64,000 bases of DNA from Acidovorax sp. DW039 (GTDB lineage Bacteria; Pseudomonadota; Gammaproteobacteria; Burkholderiales; Burkholderiaceae_C), in assembly GCF_037101375.1 (NCBI RefSeq), contig NZ_AP029019.1, positions 3,696,001 to 3,760,000 of the forward strand. The letters are read 5' to 3'. The first letter of the stretch is position 1; every line of letters begins with the position of its first letter. The notes beneath the pieces are model-generated. The model searched no databases, was not told the origin of the DNA, and saw nothing but the letters and a program-made list of their open reading frames with translations. Below, piece after piece: positions 27,877-38,929 of the stretch. Both the position numbers and the translations under genes were made by a program.

Positions 27877-27939
27877 GGCCACAGCCACGGCTGTCGATCA
27901 AAGCTCGCGCAGCCTGGCAGACACCTTCAGCGTACGCTC

Positions 27940-29379
27940 CTAAAACAAACGCCGCATCGCCCCCATGATGCGATCAAACCGCGCCCCATAGGGCGGGTAC
28001 AGCAGCTTGCCCAGCGACCAGGGGGACTGCACCAGCACCGACTTCTGGTGGCAAAAGCGCAGAAAGCCCTGCTCGCCATGGTAGGCCCCCCAGCCACTGT
28101 CGCCCACCCCGCCAAACGGCAGGTTGTCGTGCGTCACGTGCATCAGGGTGTCGTTCACCGTCACACCGCCGCTCACGGTGCGGCGCAGCACATCGTCACG
28201 CACGGCCTCGCTTTGGCCAAACCAGTACAGCGCCAGGGGGCGCGGCCCTGCGTTGATGTGGGCAATGGCGTCATCCAGCCGCTCGTAGGGCACCACGGGC
28301 AGGATGGGGCCAAAGATTTCTTCCTGCATCAGCTGCATGGCCGAGGTGACGCCGAACACCAGCGTGGGCAGCATCTGGCGGCTGGCCCCATCCCCCAGCG
28401 TGCCGGTGGTGTGCACCGGTGGCTTGCCCGCAGACGGATCAATGGTCTGCACCTCCGCCCCCAGGGTCTGGGCCTGCTGCAGCATGGTGCGCAGCCGGGC
28501 CAGATGGCGCGAGGTGATGATGGAGGCGTAGTCCGGGTTGCCCTCGATGGCAGGAAACATCCGCAGCACGGCCGCGCTGTAGGCCTGAGCAAACTCGGCT
28601 TCGCGCCCGCGGGGCAGCAGCACGTAATCGGGGGCCACACAGGTCTGGCCTGCGTTCAGCAATTTGCCATGGGCAATCTTGAGTGCTGCATCACGCAGAT
28701 CGCAGTGCCCGTCAATGATGCAGGGCGACTTGCCGCCCAGTTCCAGCGTCGTGGGCGTCAGGTTCTGGGCCGCCGCCTGGGCCACCTTGCGCCCCACGGC
28801 GGTAGAGCCGGTAAACACCAGATGATCGAACGGCAGCGAGGCAAACAGGGCAGACAGATTGGCATCGCCCTGCACCACGCAAAACTCGTCCGGTGCAAAA
28901 AACTGGGCCACCAGCGCCGCCAGCTGGGCCGATGTATGGGGCGTGAGTTCACTGGGTTTGAGCATGACGCGGTTGCCCGCAGCCAGTGCCGTGATGGCGG
29001 GGGCCAGCGCCAGTTGCACCGGGTAGTTCCACGGCGAAATCACCCCCACCACACCCACGGGCTGCCGCTCAATCCAGGCGCTGGCAGGCTGGAGAAAGAG
29101 GGGCGTCCACACTTTGCGGGGCTTCATCCAGCGCCCCAGATGGCGCAGCGTGTGCGACAACAGAGATCGCAGCACAAAGAAGTCTGCCACCTCCGTCAGA
29201 CGGGAGGAACGCATGCCAAAGTCCGCCTGCACCGCAGCGGCCAGCACCGGGGCGTGCTCGTTGAGCATTTTCTGCATCCGCAGCAGACGCTCGCGGCGCA
29301 CCAGCAAAGGCACATCGGTGTGGGCCCGGCTGGCCTGGTGCTGAAGATGGAAATGGGTGTGGATTTCTGCAGGGGTCAT
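27940..29379 (-). CDS. Aldehyde dehydrogenase, coniferyl-aldehyde dehydrogenase type
   Basis: This 479-residue NAD(P)-dependent aldehyde dehydrogenase has the catalytic Glu motif LELGGKSPCII and the nucleophile Cys in NAGQTCVAPDYVL; the Rossmann part includes SPWNYPVQLALAPAITALAAGN and FTGSTAVGRKV. It most resembles CalB-type enzymes that oxidise coniferyl aldehyde to ferulate, with the C-terminal extension ending FDRIMGAMRRLF. Substrate is inferred by similarity only. The frame extends 45 codons further upstream, but MTPAEIHTHFHL is the better start. It converges with the kinase gene. Confidence 0.85.
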   Translation of the reverse strand: MTPAEIHTHFHLQHQASRAHTDVPLLVRRERLLRMQKMLNEHAPVLAAAVQADFGMRSSRLTEVADFFVLRSLLSHTLRHLGRWMKPRKVWTPLFLQPASAWIERQPVGVVGVISPWNYPVQLALAPAITALAAGNRVMLKPSELTPHTSAQLAALVAQFFAPDEFCVVQGDANLSALFASLPFDHLVFTGSTAVGRKVAQAAAQNLTPTTLELGGKSPCIIDGHCDLRDAALKIAHGKLLNAGQTCVAPDYVLLPRGREAEFAQAYSAAVLRMFPAIEGNPDYASIITSRHLARLRTMLQQAQTLGAEVQTIDPSAGKPPVHTTGTLGDGASRQMLPTLVFGVTSAMQLMQEEIFGPILPVVPYERLDDAIAHINAGPRPLALYWFGQSEAVRDDVLRRTVSGGVTVNDTLMHVTHDNLPFGGVGDSGWGAYHGEQGFLRFCHQKSVLVQSPWSLGKLLYPPYGARFDRIMGAMRRLF

Positions 29380-29545
29380 GCAAAGATCATAGGAGACGCC
29401 ACCCGTTTGCCTGTCACCAAAGCACCCATGGGCCGGGTGGACACAAGGCAGCCGCAGGGTTGCGTCTGGCACCCGACACATGTGCCCGGCTGGTACCCTG
29501 CAAGGGCTCAGCAAGCCCCTTCTACCGCTCTGTGCGAAGCCGCTC

Positions 29546-29896
29546 TCAGCGTACCTCGCGGGCCTCTACGTCCGTCACCTCGGCTGCGCCGGGCAAGATG
29601 CCTCCACGCCGCGCAGCAGGCGCTTCGCCCGCATCGGCAGGGGCTGCAGGGCTGCGCGCCCCGCCAGACCAGCGCTGGGTGGACCGGAACACCGTATCAA
29701 AACCCGCACGGGGGTCCATGCGCATCACCCAGGGCGTGACGGGACGGCCCGTAAGTCGCGCCCAGCCTGCACGCAGGGCCCACACCAGAGCCAGCACCAT
29801 CACAGCGGCCAGCAAGCTCAAGAAGAGCACCACGCCCATGGCCAGGACCACGGCGCGCAGCAACAGGCGCAACAGGCCTGCAACAAAATCGTTCAA
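29546..29896 (-). CDS. Small membrane protein of unknown function
   Basis: This 116-residue protein has a long hydrophobic stretch at about residues 5-42, enough for one or two helices, followed by a basic, Ala/Pro-rich cytoplasmic tail. I see no known domain. The start is a TTG (LNDFVAGLLRL) with AGAGG six bases upstream; a GTG six codons earlier is possible. It lies about 75 bases downstream of clpB on the same strand, so it may be read from that transcript. Confidence 0.5.
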   Translation of the reverse strand: MNDFVAGLLRLLLRAVVLAMGVVLFLSLLAAVMVLALVWALRAGWARLTGRPVTPWVMRMDPRAGFDTVFRSTQRWSGGARSPAAPADAGEAPAARRGGILPGAAEVTDVEAREVR

Positions 29897-29971
29897 ACGA
29901 CACCTCTCATTCACAACATGGGTGGGGTGCCAGGTTCGACCGGATGTGCCACACCCCACCCACCGCGCAAA

Positions 29972-32578
<2,607 letters not shown>

Positions 32579-32698
32579 GGGTGAATGTCCTCCGAATTGC
32601 AGAGCACTTGAGGCGGGGTGTGCCTGATTTCAAGACACTGCCCCCGCCTGCCCATTGACCTGCATCAGCGAATCATCCCGCCATCAGCGCCATAGAAT

Positions 32699-32753
32699 GC
32701 TATTAATTTTATAGCTTATAGCGCTTACCCCATAAGCGCTAGCAGCCATTTTT
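32699..32753. repeat. Dispersed GCGCT palindrome, copy R4
   Basis: GCTATTAATTTTATAGC (32699-32714) is a near-perfect palindrome, followed by TTATAGCGCTTACCCCATAAGCGCTAGCAGCC and TTTTT. It lies between the clpB start and the stop of the kelch protein gene, where it may also act as a hairpin terminator of read-through. Confidence 0.82.
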
Positions 32754-32755
32754 CT

Positions 32756-35700
32756 TCAGTTTTTTGTTGCCCTGCCGACCGAGCGCAGCCGCCCGGGTGC
32801 GGGGCCGCCACCCCACCCAGCCGCCAAGCCCAGCAAGGCGGCCAACCCCACCAGGCTCCAGGCCGACAGGGTCGGGATGGCGGCCGGGCCGGAAGCCGCC
32901 AGCAACACCGGGACCACGGGGTCATTGATGGTGCCGTCTTGCACGCCAAAGCTGTTGTCGCCCCAGCCGCCGTCCGTCACGTCATACGTCACGGTGTTGC
33001 CGCTGATCTGCAGGTTCGCAGGGTCGTAGTAGCGGCTGCGCGCGGGGCTGTCGGGTGTGGGGCCGTACTTTTTCACCGTCATGCCGGTGAGGTCCGGAAA
33101 CGTGACGGCCACGCGCACGGTAGCGCCCGGCTGGCAATTGACAAGGCGCACGCGGAACGCCCCGTGCGGCAGGGTGCCCCCCGGATAGGGCGCGGGCGCC
33201 CCCATAGGGCCGGTGCCCGCCAGGTCCAGCTGGCAGCTGGTGGCATCGTCCACCACGCCCACATTGACAGGGCCCGAGCCCGTGTCCGTGGGCCGGGGCA
33301 GGGTTTCAAAACGCGCCTGCACCGTGCAGGCCGCCGTCACCGCCGCCGTGGTGTAAGTGCTGCCCGCCAGTGTGCCGCCGCAGCCCGTGACGGCGGCAAT
33401 GCGGTAACCCGCTGCGGGGGTGACGGTGAAGCTGCTGACCTGGCCTTCGGTCACGTTGACCATGCCGGTGGGGCTGATGCTGCCGCCAGGCAGGGCCGAA
33501 GCCGTCACAGCGTGAAGGATGGGCGTGAAAGCCGCTGTGACGGTGCAGCTCTGCGTGACCGCACTGATGGTGTACTCGTTCTGATCGCGTGTGCCACCAC
33601 AACCCACCACGGACGCAATTTGATAGCCAGTTTGGGGCGTCACGGTGAAACGGATGGAATCTCCTGCGGGAACCACCTGCGCACCGTTTGGGGAGATGGT
33701 GCCCCCGGTCCCGGCCACCGCAGTGACTGTGAGTCCAACCGCGAAACTGGCGGTCACATTGCAATGGGCGGTGATGGGGCCGGTGGTGTACACCGTGCCT
33801 ACCAGCGTACCGCCGCAGCCCTGAACAGACGCTACCGCGCCTGGGTTGGACCGCACTGTAAACGAAACACGTTCTCCCCTCAGCGCACTCACTGGCAGTG
33901 CTGGTGACATATCTCCGCCTTCGTGCCAAGCCGGCGTGACCGCAAACCGCTGCTCGAATTGGTCCACCTCGGTGGTGTGCTGGTTGCCTCCGACCGTTCC
34001 CCCCACCCCCAGCGCACGGCCCGAGGGCAGCAGGACCAACCCAAGTTCAGCACGCGCGGTGCGCAAGCTCGTCACCTCGGTCCAGGTGAATCTGGATTCA
34101 TCAAAGACCAGCGCGCTGTCATACGGACTCGACACAGGCGCACCGGACGTCGCACCATCTCCGCCAGCAATAAGAACGCGGCCATCATCCAGCAGCACGG
34201 CTGCGTGCCGCGCCCGGGGCTGCGGCAGATCAGCGACGCGGCGCCATCCCAACTGCGGGTAGTAAAGATAGGCTTCGCTCAGGGCTTGACCGGCGTGATA
34301 GCCGCCTGCTGCCAACACCACGCCGGAGCGCAGCTTCGTGAGGGTGGCCTGCCGCATGCTGATCTGCCCTTGGTCGCTCCAGCTGTCGGTCACTGGGTCG
34401 TAAAGCTGCGAGGCCTGAGGGACACTGCCAGTGTCCCCGCCCAATACCAGCACCTTGCCGGAAGCCAGCAGCACGGCAGAATGCCCAGAGAAGGGGCGTC
34501 CCGGCGCGGCAGCCATCGTCCAAGTATTGAGAGCAGGGTCGTAGATCTCGGCAGAGTCCGCCGCTGCCCCCTCACCACCCAGCACCAGAACACGGCCGTC
34601 GTCGAGCAATGTGGCAGAAGGTCGTTCACGGACAACACCCATATCCGGGGTGTTTGTCCAGGTGTCGGTCGCGGGGTCGTAGACCTCCGCGGAGCGGGAC
34701 GCAATGCCGCCAGCCACCAACACCTTGCCAGATGTCAGCAGCGTGATGGTGTGCCGATGGCGCGGCGCGCCCATGGACGAGGCAGCCGTCCAGCTGTTGA
34801 GTGCTGGGTCGTAAAGCTCGGCCGTGGCGACTGGCCCGGCAGCATCCACTCCGCCAGTCGACAGCACTTTGCCGGACGCAAGCAACACGGCTTTCTGATC
34901 GCCCCGCGCAGTTCCCTGATCCTGTGCATCTGCCCACAGAGGCCGCTGATAGCGGTAGCTCACGGTACTGGACAGGGCGCCGCTGTTCCCTTCTCCCCCC
35001 ACCAGGAGCACCTTGCCATCAGCCATCAACGTGGCCGTATGACTGGCTCGCACCTGCGGCATGGATGCATCCATCTGCCAGGTTCTGGTGAAGGGATCGA
35101 AACGTTCTGCACTGTCGACTACCAGGCCCGAATAGCCGCCCGCGACAAGCACCTCGCCTGTTGGTAGCAAGCTTGCCGTGTGGCGATAACGCGCAGACGC
35201 CATGGAGCCTACAGGGATCCACGTGTCTGTCCCAGGGTCGTACAGCTCTGCAGCGCTGAGAGACATTCCTGCCGTGTCTTTTCCACCGGCCACCAACACT
35301 TGCCCCGATGGCAGCAGCGTCGCGGTGTGCCCGTAGCGGGCAACCCCCATGGATCGCGCGGATGACCAGGCATTGGTCGCACGGTCGAAAAGCTCCACAG
35401 AAGCCGTTGCACCACCGAGCGTGAGGCCGCCAGCGACCAGCACTTTGCCAGAGGGCAGGAGAACTGCGGTGTGCTGCTCCCTGCGCACCTGCATCGGCTG
35501 GGTCGAGGACCAGTAGGAAAAGGATGATGTGTCGAAGTAGTGAGGGACATGCAAAATCTCGCCCTCACCTTCAGTCAGGTTGCCACCAACCACCAACACG
35601 TCTCCGCCCGGCAACGAGGTCGCAGTGTGGCGAATCCGAGGCACTTGCATAGAAGGTGCGCGCACGCTCTGCAGTTGCCCCCACGAGTCAGTTTCTAGAA

Positions 35701-36148
35701 ACTCGGCAGAAGCCACCACGGTAGCTGCCGTCGACGAAAAGCCGCCAGTGACCAGGGCACGGTATGAGTTGTGCAGCACGCTGGTGGCTGTATGCCCCTG
35801 TCGACTCTCAGACATCCAACCATTGCCATAAAAGTAGCCGCTGTCGCTGAAAAACTCAGTAAAAGCCACTGTGCCAATGTTCCCGTTACCGATCCCTCCC
35901 GTGACCATCAGGACCTGCGACGTAACGTTGTCTCCCGACAACGCTGTGGCGTGCTCGGTCCTGGCGAAAGCCATCTCGTAATAGGGTTCGGGATTCCAAG
36001 CCCCTGTCTGTGCCCATACCGCAGCGGGCGCGATACCGCCCCACAGGGGCCACACCAGGCAACTCAGACCCAGCCACCGACGGCAAGTGCGAAAGAAAGG
36101 CGAGTGTGGCAAATCCAGAATGCGCCACTGCAGTGCGAAAAGTTGCAT
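32756..36148 (-). CDS. Large secreted kelch-repeat protein with IPTL-CTERM sorting signal
   Basis: This 1130-residue protein starts with a long signal region ending AVWAQ near residue 47. Residues 50 to about 735 are many kelch-type blade repeats of the form RxxHTAxLLxxGKVLVAGG...AELYDPxTxxW, which fold as beta-propellers. Three or four beta-rich modules with VxGCGGT follow (about 740-950), each resembling the bacterial Ig/InlB-type repeat. It ends with a variable region and the tripartite tail IPTLSAW, hydrophobic helix GLAALLGLAAGW and a basic end, the IPTL-CTERM signal known to be handled by exosortase-type enzymes. Role unknown; a surface or matrix protein is likely. MQLFALQ was taken as start. 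Confidence 0.85.
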   Translation of the reverse strand: MQLFALQWRILDLPHSPFFRTCRRWLGLSCLVWPLWGGIAPAAVWAQTGAWNPEPYYEMAFARTEHATALSGDNVTSQVLMVTGGIGNGNIGTVAFTEFFSDSGYFYGNGWMSESRQGHTATSVLHNSYRALVTGGFSSTAATVVASAEFLETDSWGQLQSVRAPSMQVPRIRHTATSLPGGDVLVVGGNLTEGEGEILHVPHYFDTSSFSYWSSTQPMQVRREQHTAVLLPSGKVLVAGGLTLGGATASVELFDRATNAWSSARSMGVARYGHTATLLPSGQVLVAGGKDTAGMSLSAAELYDPGTDTWIPVGSMASARYRHTASLLPTGEVLVAGGYSGLVVDSAERFDPFTRTWQMDASMPQVRASHTATLMADGKVLLVGGEGNSGALSSTVSYRYQRPLWADAQDQGTARGDQKAVLLASGKVLSTGGVDAAGPVATAELYDPALNSWTAASSMGAPRHRHTITLLTSGKVLVAGGIASRSAEVYDPATDTWTNTPDMGVVRERPSATLLDDGRVLVLGGEGAAADSAEIYDPALNTWTMAAAPGRPFSGHSAVLLASGKVLVLGGDTGSVPQASQLYDPVTDSWSDQGQISMRQATLTKLRSGVVLAAGGYHAGQALSEAYLYYPQLGWRRVADLPQPRARHAAVLLDDGRVLIAGGDGATSGAPVSSPYDSALVFDESRFTWTEVTSLRTARAELGLVLLPSGRALGVGGTVGGNQHTTEVDQFEQRFAVTPAWHEGGDMSPALPVSALRGERVSFTVRSNPGAVASVQGCGGTLVGTVYTTGPITAHCNVTASFAVGLTVTAVAGTGGTISPNGAQVVPAGDSIRFTVTPQTGYQIASVVGCGGTRDQNEYTISAVTQSCTVTAAFTPILHAVTASALPGGSISPTGMVNVTEGQVSSFTVTPAAGYRIAAVTGCGGTLAGSTYTTAAVTAACTVQARFETLPRPTDTGSGPVNVGVVDDATSCQLDLAGTGPMGAPAPYPGGTLPHGAFRVRLVNCQPGATVRVAVTFPDLTGMTVKKYGPTPDSPARSRYYDPANLQISGNTVTYDVTDGGWGDNSFGVQDGTINDPVVPVLLAASGPAAIPTLSAWSLVGLAALLGLAAGWGGGPAPGRLRSVGRATKN

Positions 36149-36293
36149 AACCTTTTGCCAGCCCTTTGTGAGGCAGGAAGATGAAACAAAACGCGCAGTA
36201 TCGGCAAACTTCCGCCCCCCACCCAGTCCAAACTTTGCATGCATCTGCACGCCGCTCTGCACACAGCAGAGATCCAACGCACAGCGCGCCTGA

Positions 36294-36773
36294 TCAGGCA
36301 GCGTTGCCCGCCACAATGCCCCAGCGCGCCAGCGCCGCGTCGTCGCTCACCCGCGCATCCACCCAGCGCGCGCCCTGCGGGGTTTCTTCCTTCTTCCAGA
36401 ACGGCGCCTGGGTCTTGAGGTAGTCCATCAAAAACTCGCAGGCCTGAAAGCTCTGGCCCCTGTGCGCACTGGTCACCGCCACCAGCACGATCTGGTCGAG
36501 CGGCTGCAGCAGGCCCACGCGGTGGATCACGCGGGCGCCGAAAATGTCGAACCGCCGCAAGGCCTCATCCACCATGGCTTCGATGGATTTTTCGGTCATG
36601 CCGGGGTAGTGCTCCAGCTCCATGGAGGCGACCGCGTCGCCTTCGTTGCGGTCGCGCACCGTGCCGACAAAGCTGCACACGGCGCCCACGCCCTTGTTCT
36701 CGCGGCGCAGGGCGGCGACCTCGGCGCTGAGGTCAAAGTCCTCGGTCTGGATGGAAACGCGGGGCTGGGTCAT
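36294..36773 (-). CDS. moaE: Molybdopterin synthase catalytic subunit
   Basis: This 159-residue subunit joins the sulfur-carrying MoaD to convert precursor Z to molybdopterin. The family landmarks are CSFVGTVRDRNEG, LELEHYPGMTE-like sequence, HRVGLLQPLDQIVLVAVTSAHRGQSFQACEFLMDYLK and the catalytic lysines in PFWKKEETPQG. The start MTQPRVS avoids a seven-codon longer form. Its usual partner moaD lies 3 kb away, with opposite-strand genes between them. Confidence 0.93.
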   Translation of the reverse strand: MTQPRVSIQTEDFDLSAEVAALRRENKGVGAVCSFVGTVRDRNEGDAVASMELEHYPGMTEKSIEAMVDEALRRFDIFGARVIHRVGLLQPLDQIVLVAVTSAHRGQSFQACEFLMDYLKTQAPFWKKEETPQGARWVDARVSDDAALARWGIVAGNAA

Positions 36774-36806
36774 GGAAGGTCTGGGAAGGGGCAAGGCACT
36801 CGGGGT

Positions 36807-37037
36807 TCAGGGCGCGCGGTGCAGGCGCGGCGCGGCCAGCAGGGCGCGCTCTTCCTCCACCACCTTGTTCAGCTGCACCAGCGCGGGGGTCGATGGCAAC
36901 TCGGCCAGCAGGGCCTGCAAGCGAGTGATGTCGCCCACCGTGGGCGCCACCTTGATCTGGGCGACGGCGGCAGGGATGTTGCCGCCCCGCACCAGGGCCA
37001 GCACCTTGGCGGGCCATTCACTTTTGTTGCGTGCCAT
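36807..37037 (-). CDS. Hypothetical small protein, 76 residues
   Basis: This short, soluble protein (MARNKSEWPAKVLALVRGGN, then AAVAQIKVAPTVGDITRLQALL and LNKVVEEERALLAAP) is predicted to be mostly helical. I do not recognise it. It ends 34 bases before moaE on the same strand and its start lies next to a dyad (37044-37065), so it may share a transcript with moaE. The frame extends upstream but without a better start. Confidence 0.55.
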   Translation of the reverse strand: MARNKSEWPAKVLALVRGGNIPAAVAQIKVAPTVGDITRLQALLAELPSTPALVQLNKVVEEERALLAAPRLHRAP

Positions 37038-37043
37038 AAATAA

Positions 37044-37093
37044 ACAGGTAAAAAGCTTTATCTGTACGATTCGCCTGAACTGTACCCGTTCAG
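37044..37093. promoter_or_regulatory. Two dyads in the divergent region before the 76- and 84-residue genes
   Basis: ACAGnTAAAnnnnTTTAnCTGT at 37044-37065 has perfect 8-base symmetry. CTGAAC (37075-37080) and GTTCAG (37088-37093) form a second perfect 6-base inverted repeat. Both sit in the 101-base gap between divergent genes and look like operator sites; the bound regulator is unknown. Confidence 0.4.
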
Positions 37094-37138
37094 TGCCCGC
37101 ACTGCCCAACCAGCAGTCGACTATTTCACCCTAACGCC

Positions 37139-37393
37139 ATGGCCACTCAGACCATTGAGACCGACCTCTACAAGCTTTATCCCTCCCCACGCAACGCCAC
37201 CAAGGACGTGTTTGCACACCAAGTGTTCGTGCCCTACCCCTACGCCCTCATCGATCTCGACGCGATGGACCTGGCGGGCCAAACCACGCTGTTTGCCGCG
37301 TGTCGGCTGGCCGACATGAAGATGGGCCAGGTAGTGACGTTCGAACTGGCGGCGGACCAGACACGCTTTGAGCGCCTGTTCACGCCTGACTGA
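37139..37393 (+). CDS. Hypothetical protein, 84 residues
   Basis: This small acidic protein (MATQTIETDLYKLYPSPRNA, then VFVPYPYALIDLDAMDLAGQT and ending RFERLFTPD) is not recognised. It has no signal peptide or membrane helix; alternating polar and hydrophobic residues suggest a small beta-rich fold. It is the first gene of a plus-strand block that separates moaE from moaD, and it precedes the HTH protein gene by 25 bases, so an operon is likely. Confidence 0.6.
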   Translation: MATQTIETDLYKLYPSPRNATKDVFAHQVFVPYPYALIDLDAMDLAGQTTLFAACRLADMKMGQVVTFELAADQTRFERLFTPD

Positions 37394-37418
37394 ACCTCCC
37401 CTGCGCACCATCGAGTCT

Positions 37419-38300
37419 ATGGATTTCGAGGAATCATTCCACCCGCTGGAATCACAGGCCCCCGACGCCTACACCGCGGCCGTGGAGGCCTACTGCCACG
37501 GCATCCTGCGCCTGCACTGGAACGAGCGGCTCATCAACAAGATCTTCGGCCGCGCGCTGCAGTCGCACGCCGCCGGGCGGCTGGTGGTGCAGCATTTCCA
37601 GTGGCAGCGCGAAGGCGCACCCCGGCCCACGCTGGCACTGCTGCAGCGCCAGGCAGGCAGCGGCGGACGCACGCTGGCCACGTTCTTTGCGGTATTGCGG
37701 CTGGCCGGCATGGTCAGTGCAGAGCCCGATGCGGCGGACCGCCGCGTGCGCTACCTGGTGCCCGGCCCGCGGCTGCTGGACGGGCTGCGCACCTGGGTGG
37801 TCCACCACCTGCAGTGCGCCGAGGCGCTGGGTGTACTCGCCAGCGGCCATGCCACGCGGCTGCAGGCTGATGCGGACTATTTCGAGTCCTTTCTGTGCCG
37901 GGCAGACACCATCCTGGACCGCCTGGCCACGCACCGCGGCCAGTTTGGCGGGTGGGACTGGTTTGACCAGCGCGAGGGCGGCGGGCGCGTGGCCATGCTG
38001 CTGCTGCGCGAGCACTGCCGCACCACCGCAGCCAGCCCGGGCAGCGGCCCAGCGCCCCTGTTTCCGCTACGCGCGCAGGAACTGGCCGAGCGGCTGGGGT
38101 TTTCGCATTCGCACGTGCGCAACCTGGTCAACGACGCCACGGCCGCGGGCCTGCTCACCCAGGACGCGCGGCGCGGGCTGGTGGCGCTGACGCCCCGCTT
38201 CGAGGCCGAGCTGCGCCACTGGCTGCAGCACCTGCTGGGCTGGTTTGCCGAAGCCGCCCAGGCGGCCAGCCGCAGCACGCGGCAGGCCGCGGGCCACTGA
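37419..38300 (+). CDS. Putative DNA-binding protein with C-terminal helix-turn-helix
   Basis: This 293-residue protein is not assigned to a known family. Its first 220 residues are helical and rich in Arg, Leu and Ala (LINKIFGRALQSHAAGRLVV, TLATFFAVLRLAGMV). Residues about 220-250 read LRAQELAERLGFSHSHVRNLVNDATAAGLL, a clear winged helix-turn-helix of the MarR/GntR kind, followed by a helical tail. It may regulate the block or an unlinked target. The start MDFEESFHPL was chosen over a longer frame overlapping the previous gene. Confidence 0.7.
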   Translation: MDFEESFHPLESQAPDAYTAAVEAYCHGILRLHWNERLINKIFGRALQSHAAGRLVVQHFQWQREGAPRPTLALLQRQAGSGGRTLATFFAVLRLAGMVSAEPDAADRRVRYLVPGPRLLDGLRTWVVHHLQCAEALGVLASGHATRLQADADYFESFLCRADTILDRLATHRGQFGGWDWFDQREGGGRVAMLLLREHCRTTAASPGSGPAPLFPLRAQELAERLGFSHSHVRNLVNDATAAGLLTQDARRGLVALTPRFEAELRHWLQHLLGWFAEAAQAASRSTRQAAGH

Positions 38301-38316
38301 CACCTTGCAGGACTCT

Positions 38317-38655
38317 ATGTACGACGACAACCAGATCCACGTGCCGCCTTCCTTCATGGCGGTGTATTCCGACGCCCGCGGCCGGCTCACCGCCAGCACG
38401 AACGAGGTGCGCACCCGCTACGAGCTGTGCGAAGACCTGGCCGGCCACCTGGTGGAGCAGGCGCAGACGCTGTACCACGTGCAGGCGCCGTCCGAAGCCG
38501 AGATCCTGCGGCGCATCCACGCCGGCCTGTGCGCGGCCGAGTCGGGCGTACCGGTGCCCGAAGCCACGTGGATCACCACCCGCCTGGCCGAGCTGCTGAA
38601 CTGGCCCTGCCCTGCGCTGGTGGTGCCCACGCCACAGCCCCCGGAAGGTTCTTGA
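38317..38655 (+). CDS. Hypothetical protein, 112 residues
   Basis: This small soluble protein begins MYDDNQIHVPPSFMAVYSDA and continues with VRTRYELCEDLAGHLVEQAQ and EILRRIHAGLCAAESG. Similar small proteins are common in Comamonadaceae as uncharacterised genes; I know of no demonstrated function. It starts 16 bases after the HTH gene and is the last of the three short-spaced genes in this block. Confidence 0.65.
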   Translation: MYDDNQIHVPPSFMAVYSDARGRLTASTNEVRTRYELCEDLAGHLVEQAQTLYHVQAPSEAEILRRIHAGLCAAESGVPVPEATWITTRLAELLNWPCPALVVPTPQPPEGS

Positions 38656-38831
38656 GGCGCAGGGGCCGCCCCTGGCTATACTGCCCCGCATGCCCACGCA
38701 CACCCCTTTTGCCCTGACCGCCGCAGCGACGGCGTCGGTGGCATTGCCGTGCGTGGCCATCGCCAACGCCAAAAAACCCCAGCTCATCTGACCGGAGCTG
38801 CATGGTTCCGTCCCGGATGAGCGACGGAACC
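38652..38831 (+). promoter_or_regulatory. Structured leader with possible switching pairings before the dapA-like gene
   Basis: A possible promoter (TTGAGG at 38652-38657, TATACT at 38677-38682, spacing 19) precedes a 33-codon mini-frame (38690-38791, MPTHTPFALTAAA... NAKKPQLI). CAGCTC (38780-38785) can pair with GAGCTG (38795-38800). GCTCATC (38782-38788) can instead pair with GATGAGC (38816-38822), which is the loop of a strong hairpin GGTTCCGTC (38804-38812)/GACGGAACC (38823-38831). The two pairings exclude each other. Whether the mini-frame is translated is unknown. Confidence 0.4.
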
Positions 38832-38929
38832 CTTGGCACAAAACTCCCCTTTTTTGATTCCTGGCATTCCGCGCGCGCACCCTGGTGGCGGTTCTTCCTC
38901 TCGGTCGAACCCTCCATGGAGTCTTTCGC

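Noticed and set aside
32629..32635. Heat-shock promoter before clpB
   Set aside because: CTTGAAA is present on the minus strand, but the -10 partner (CCCCGCCT) is poor and spacing is only about 10 bases. Not strong enough to list.
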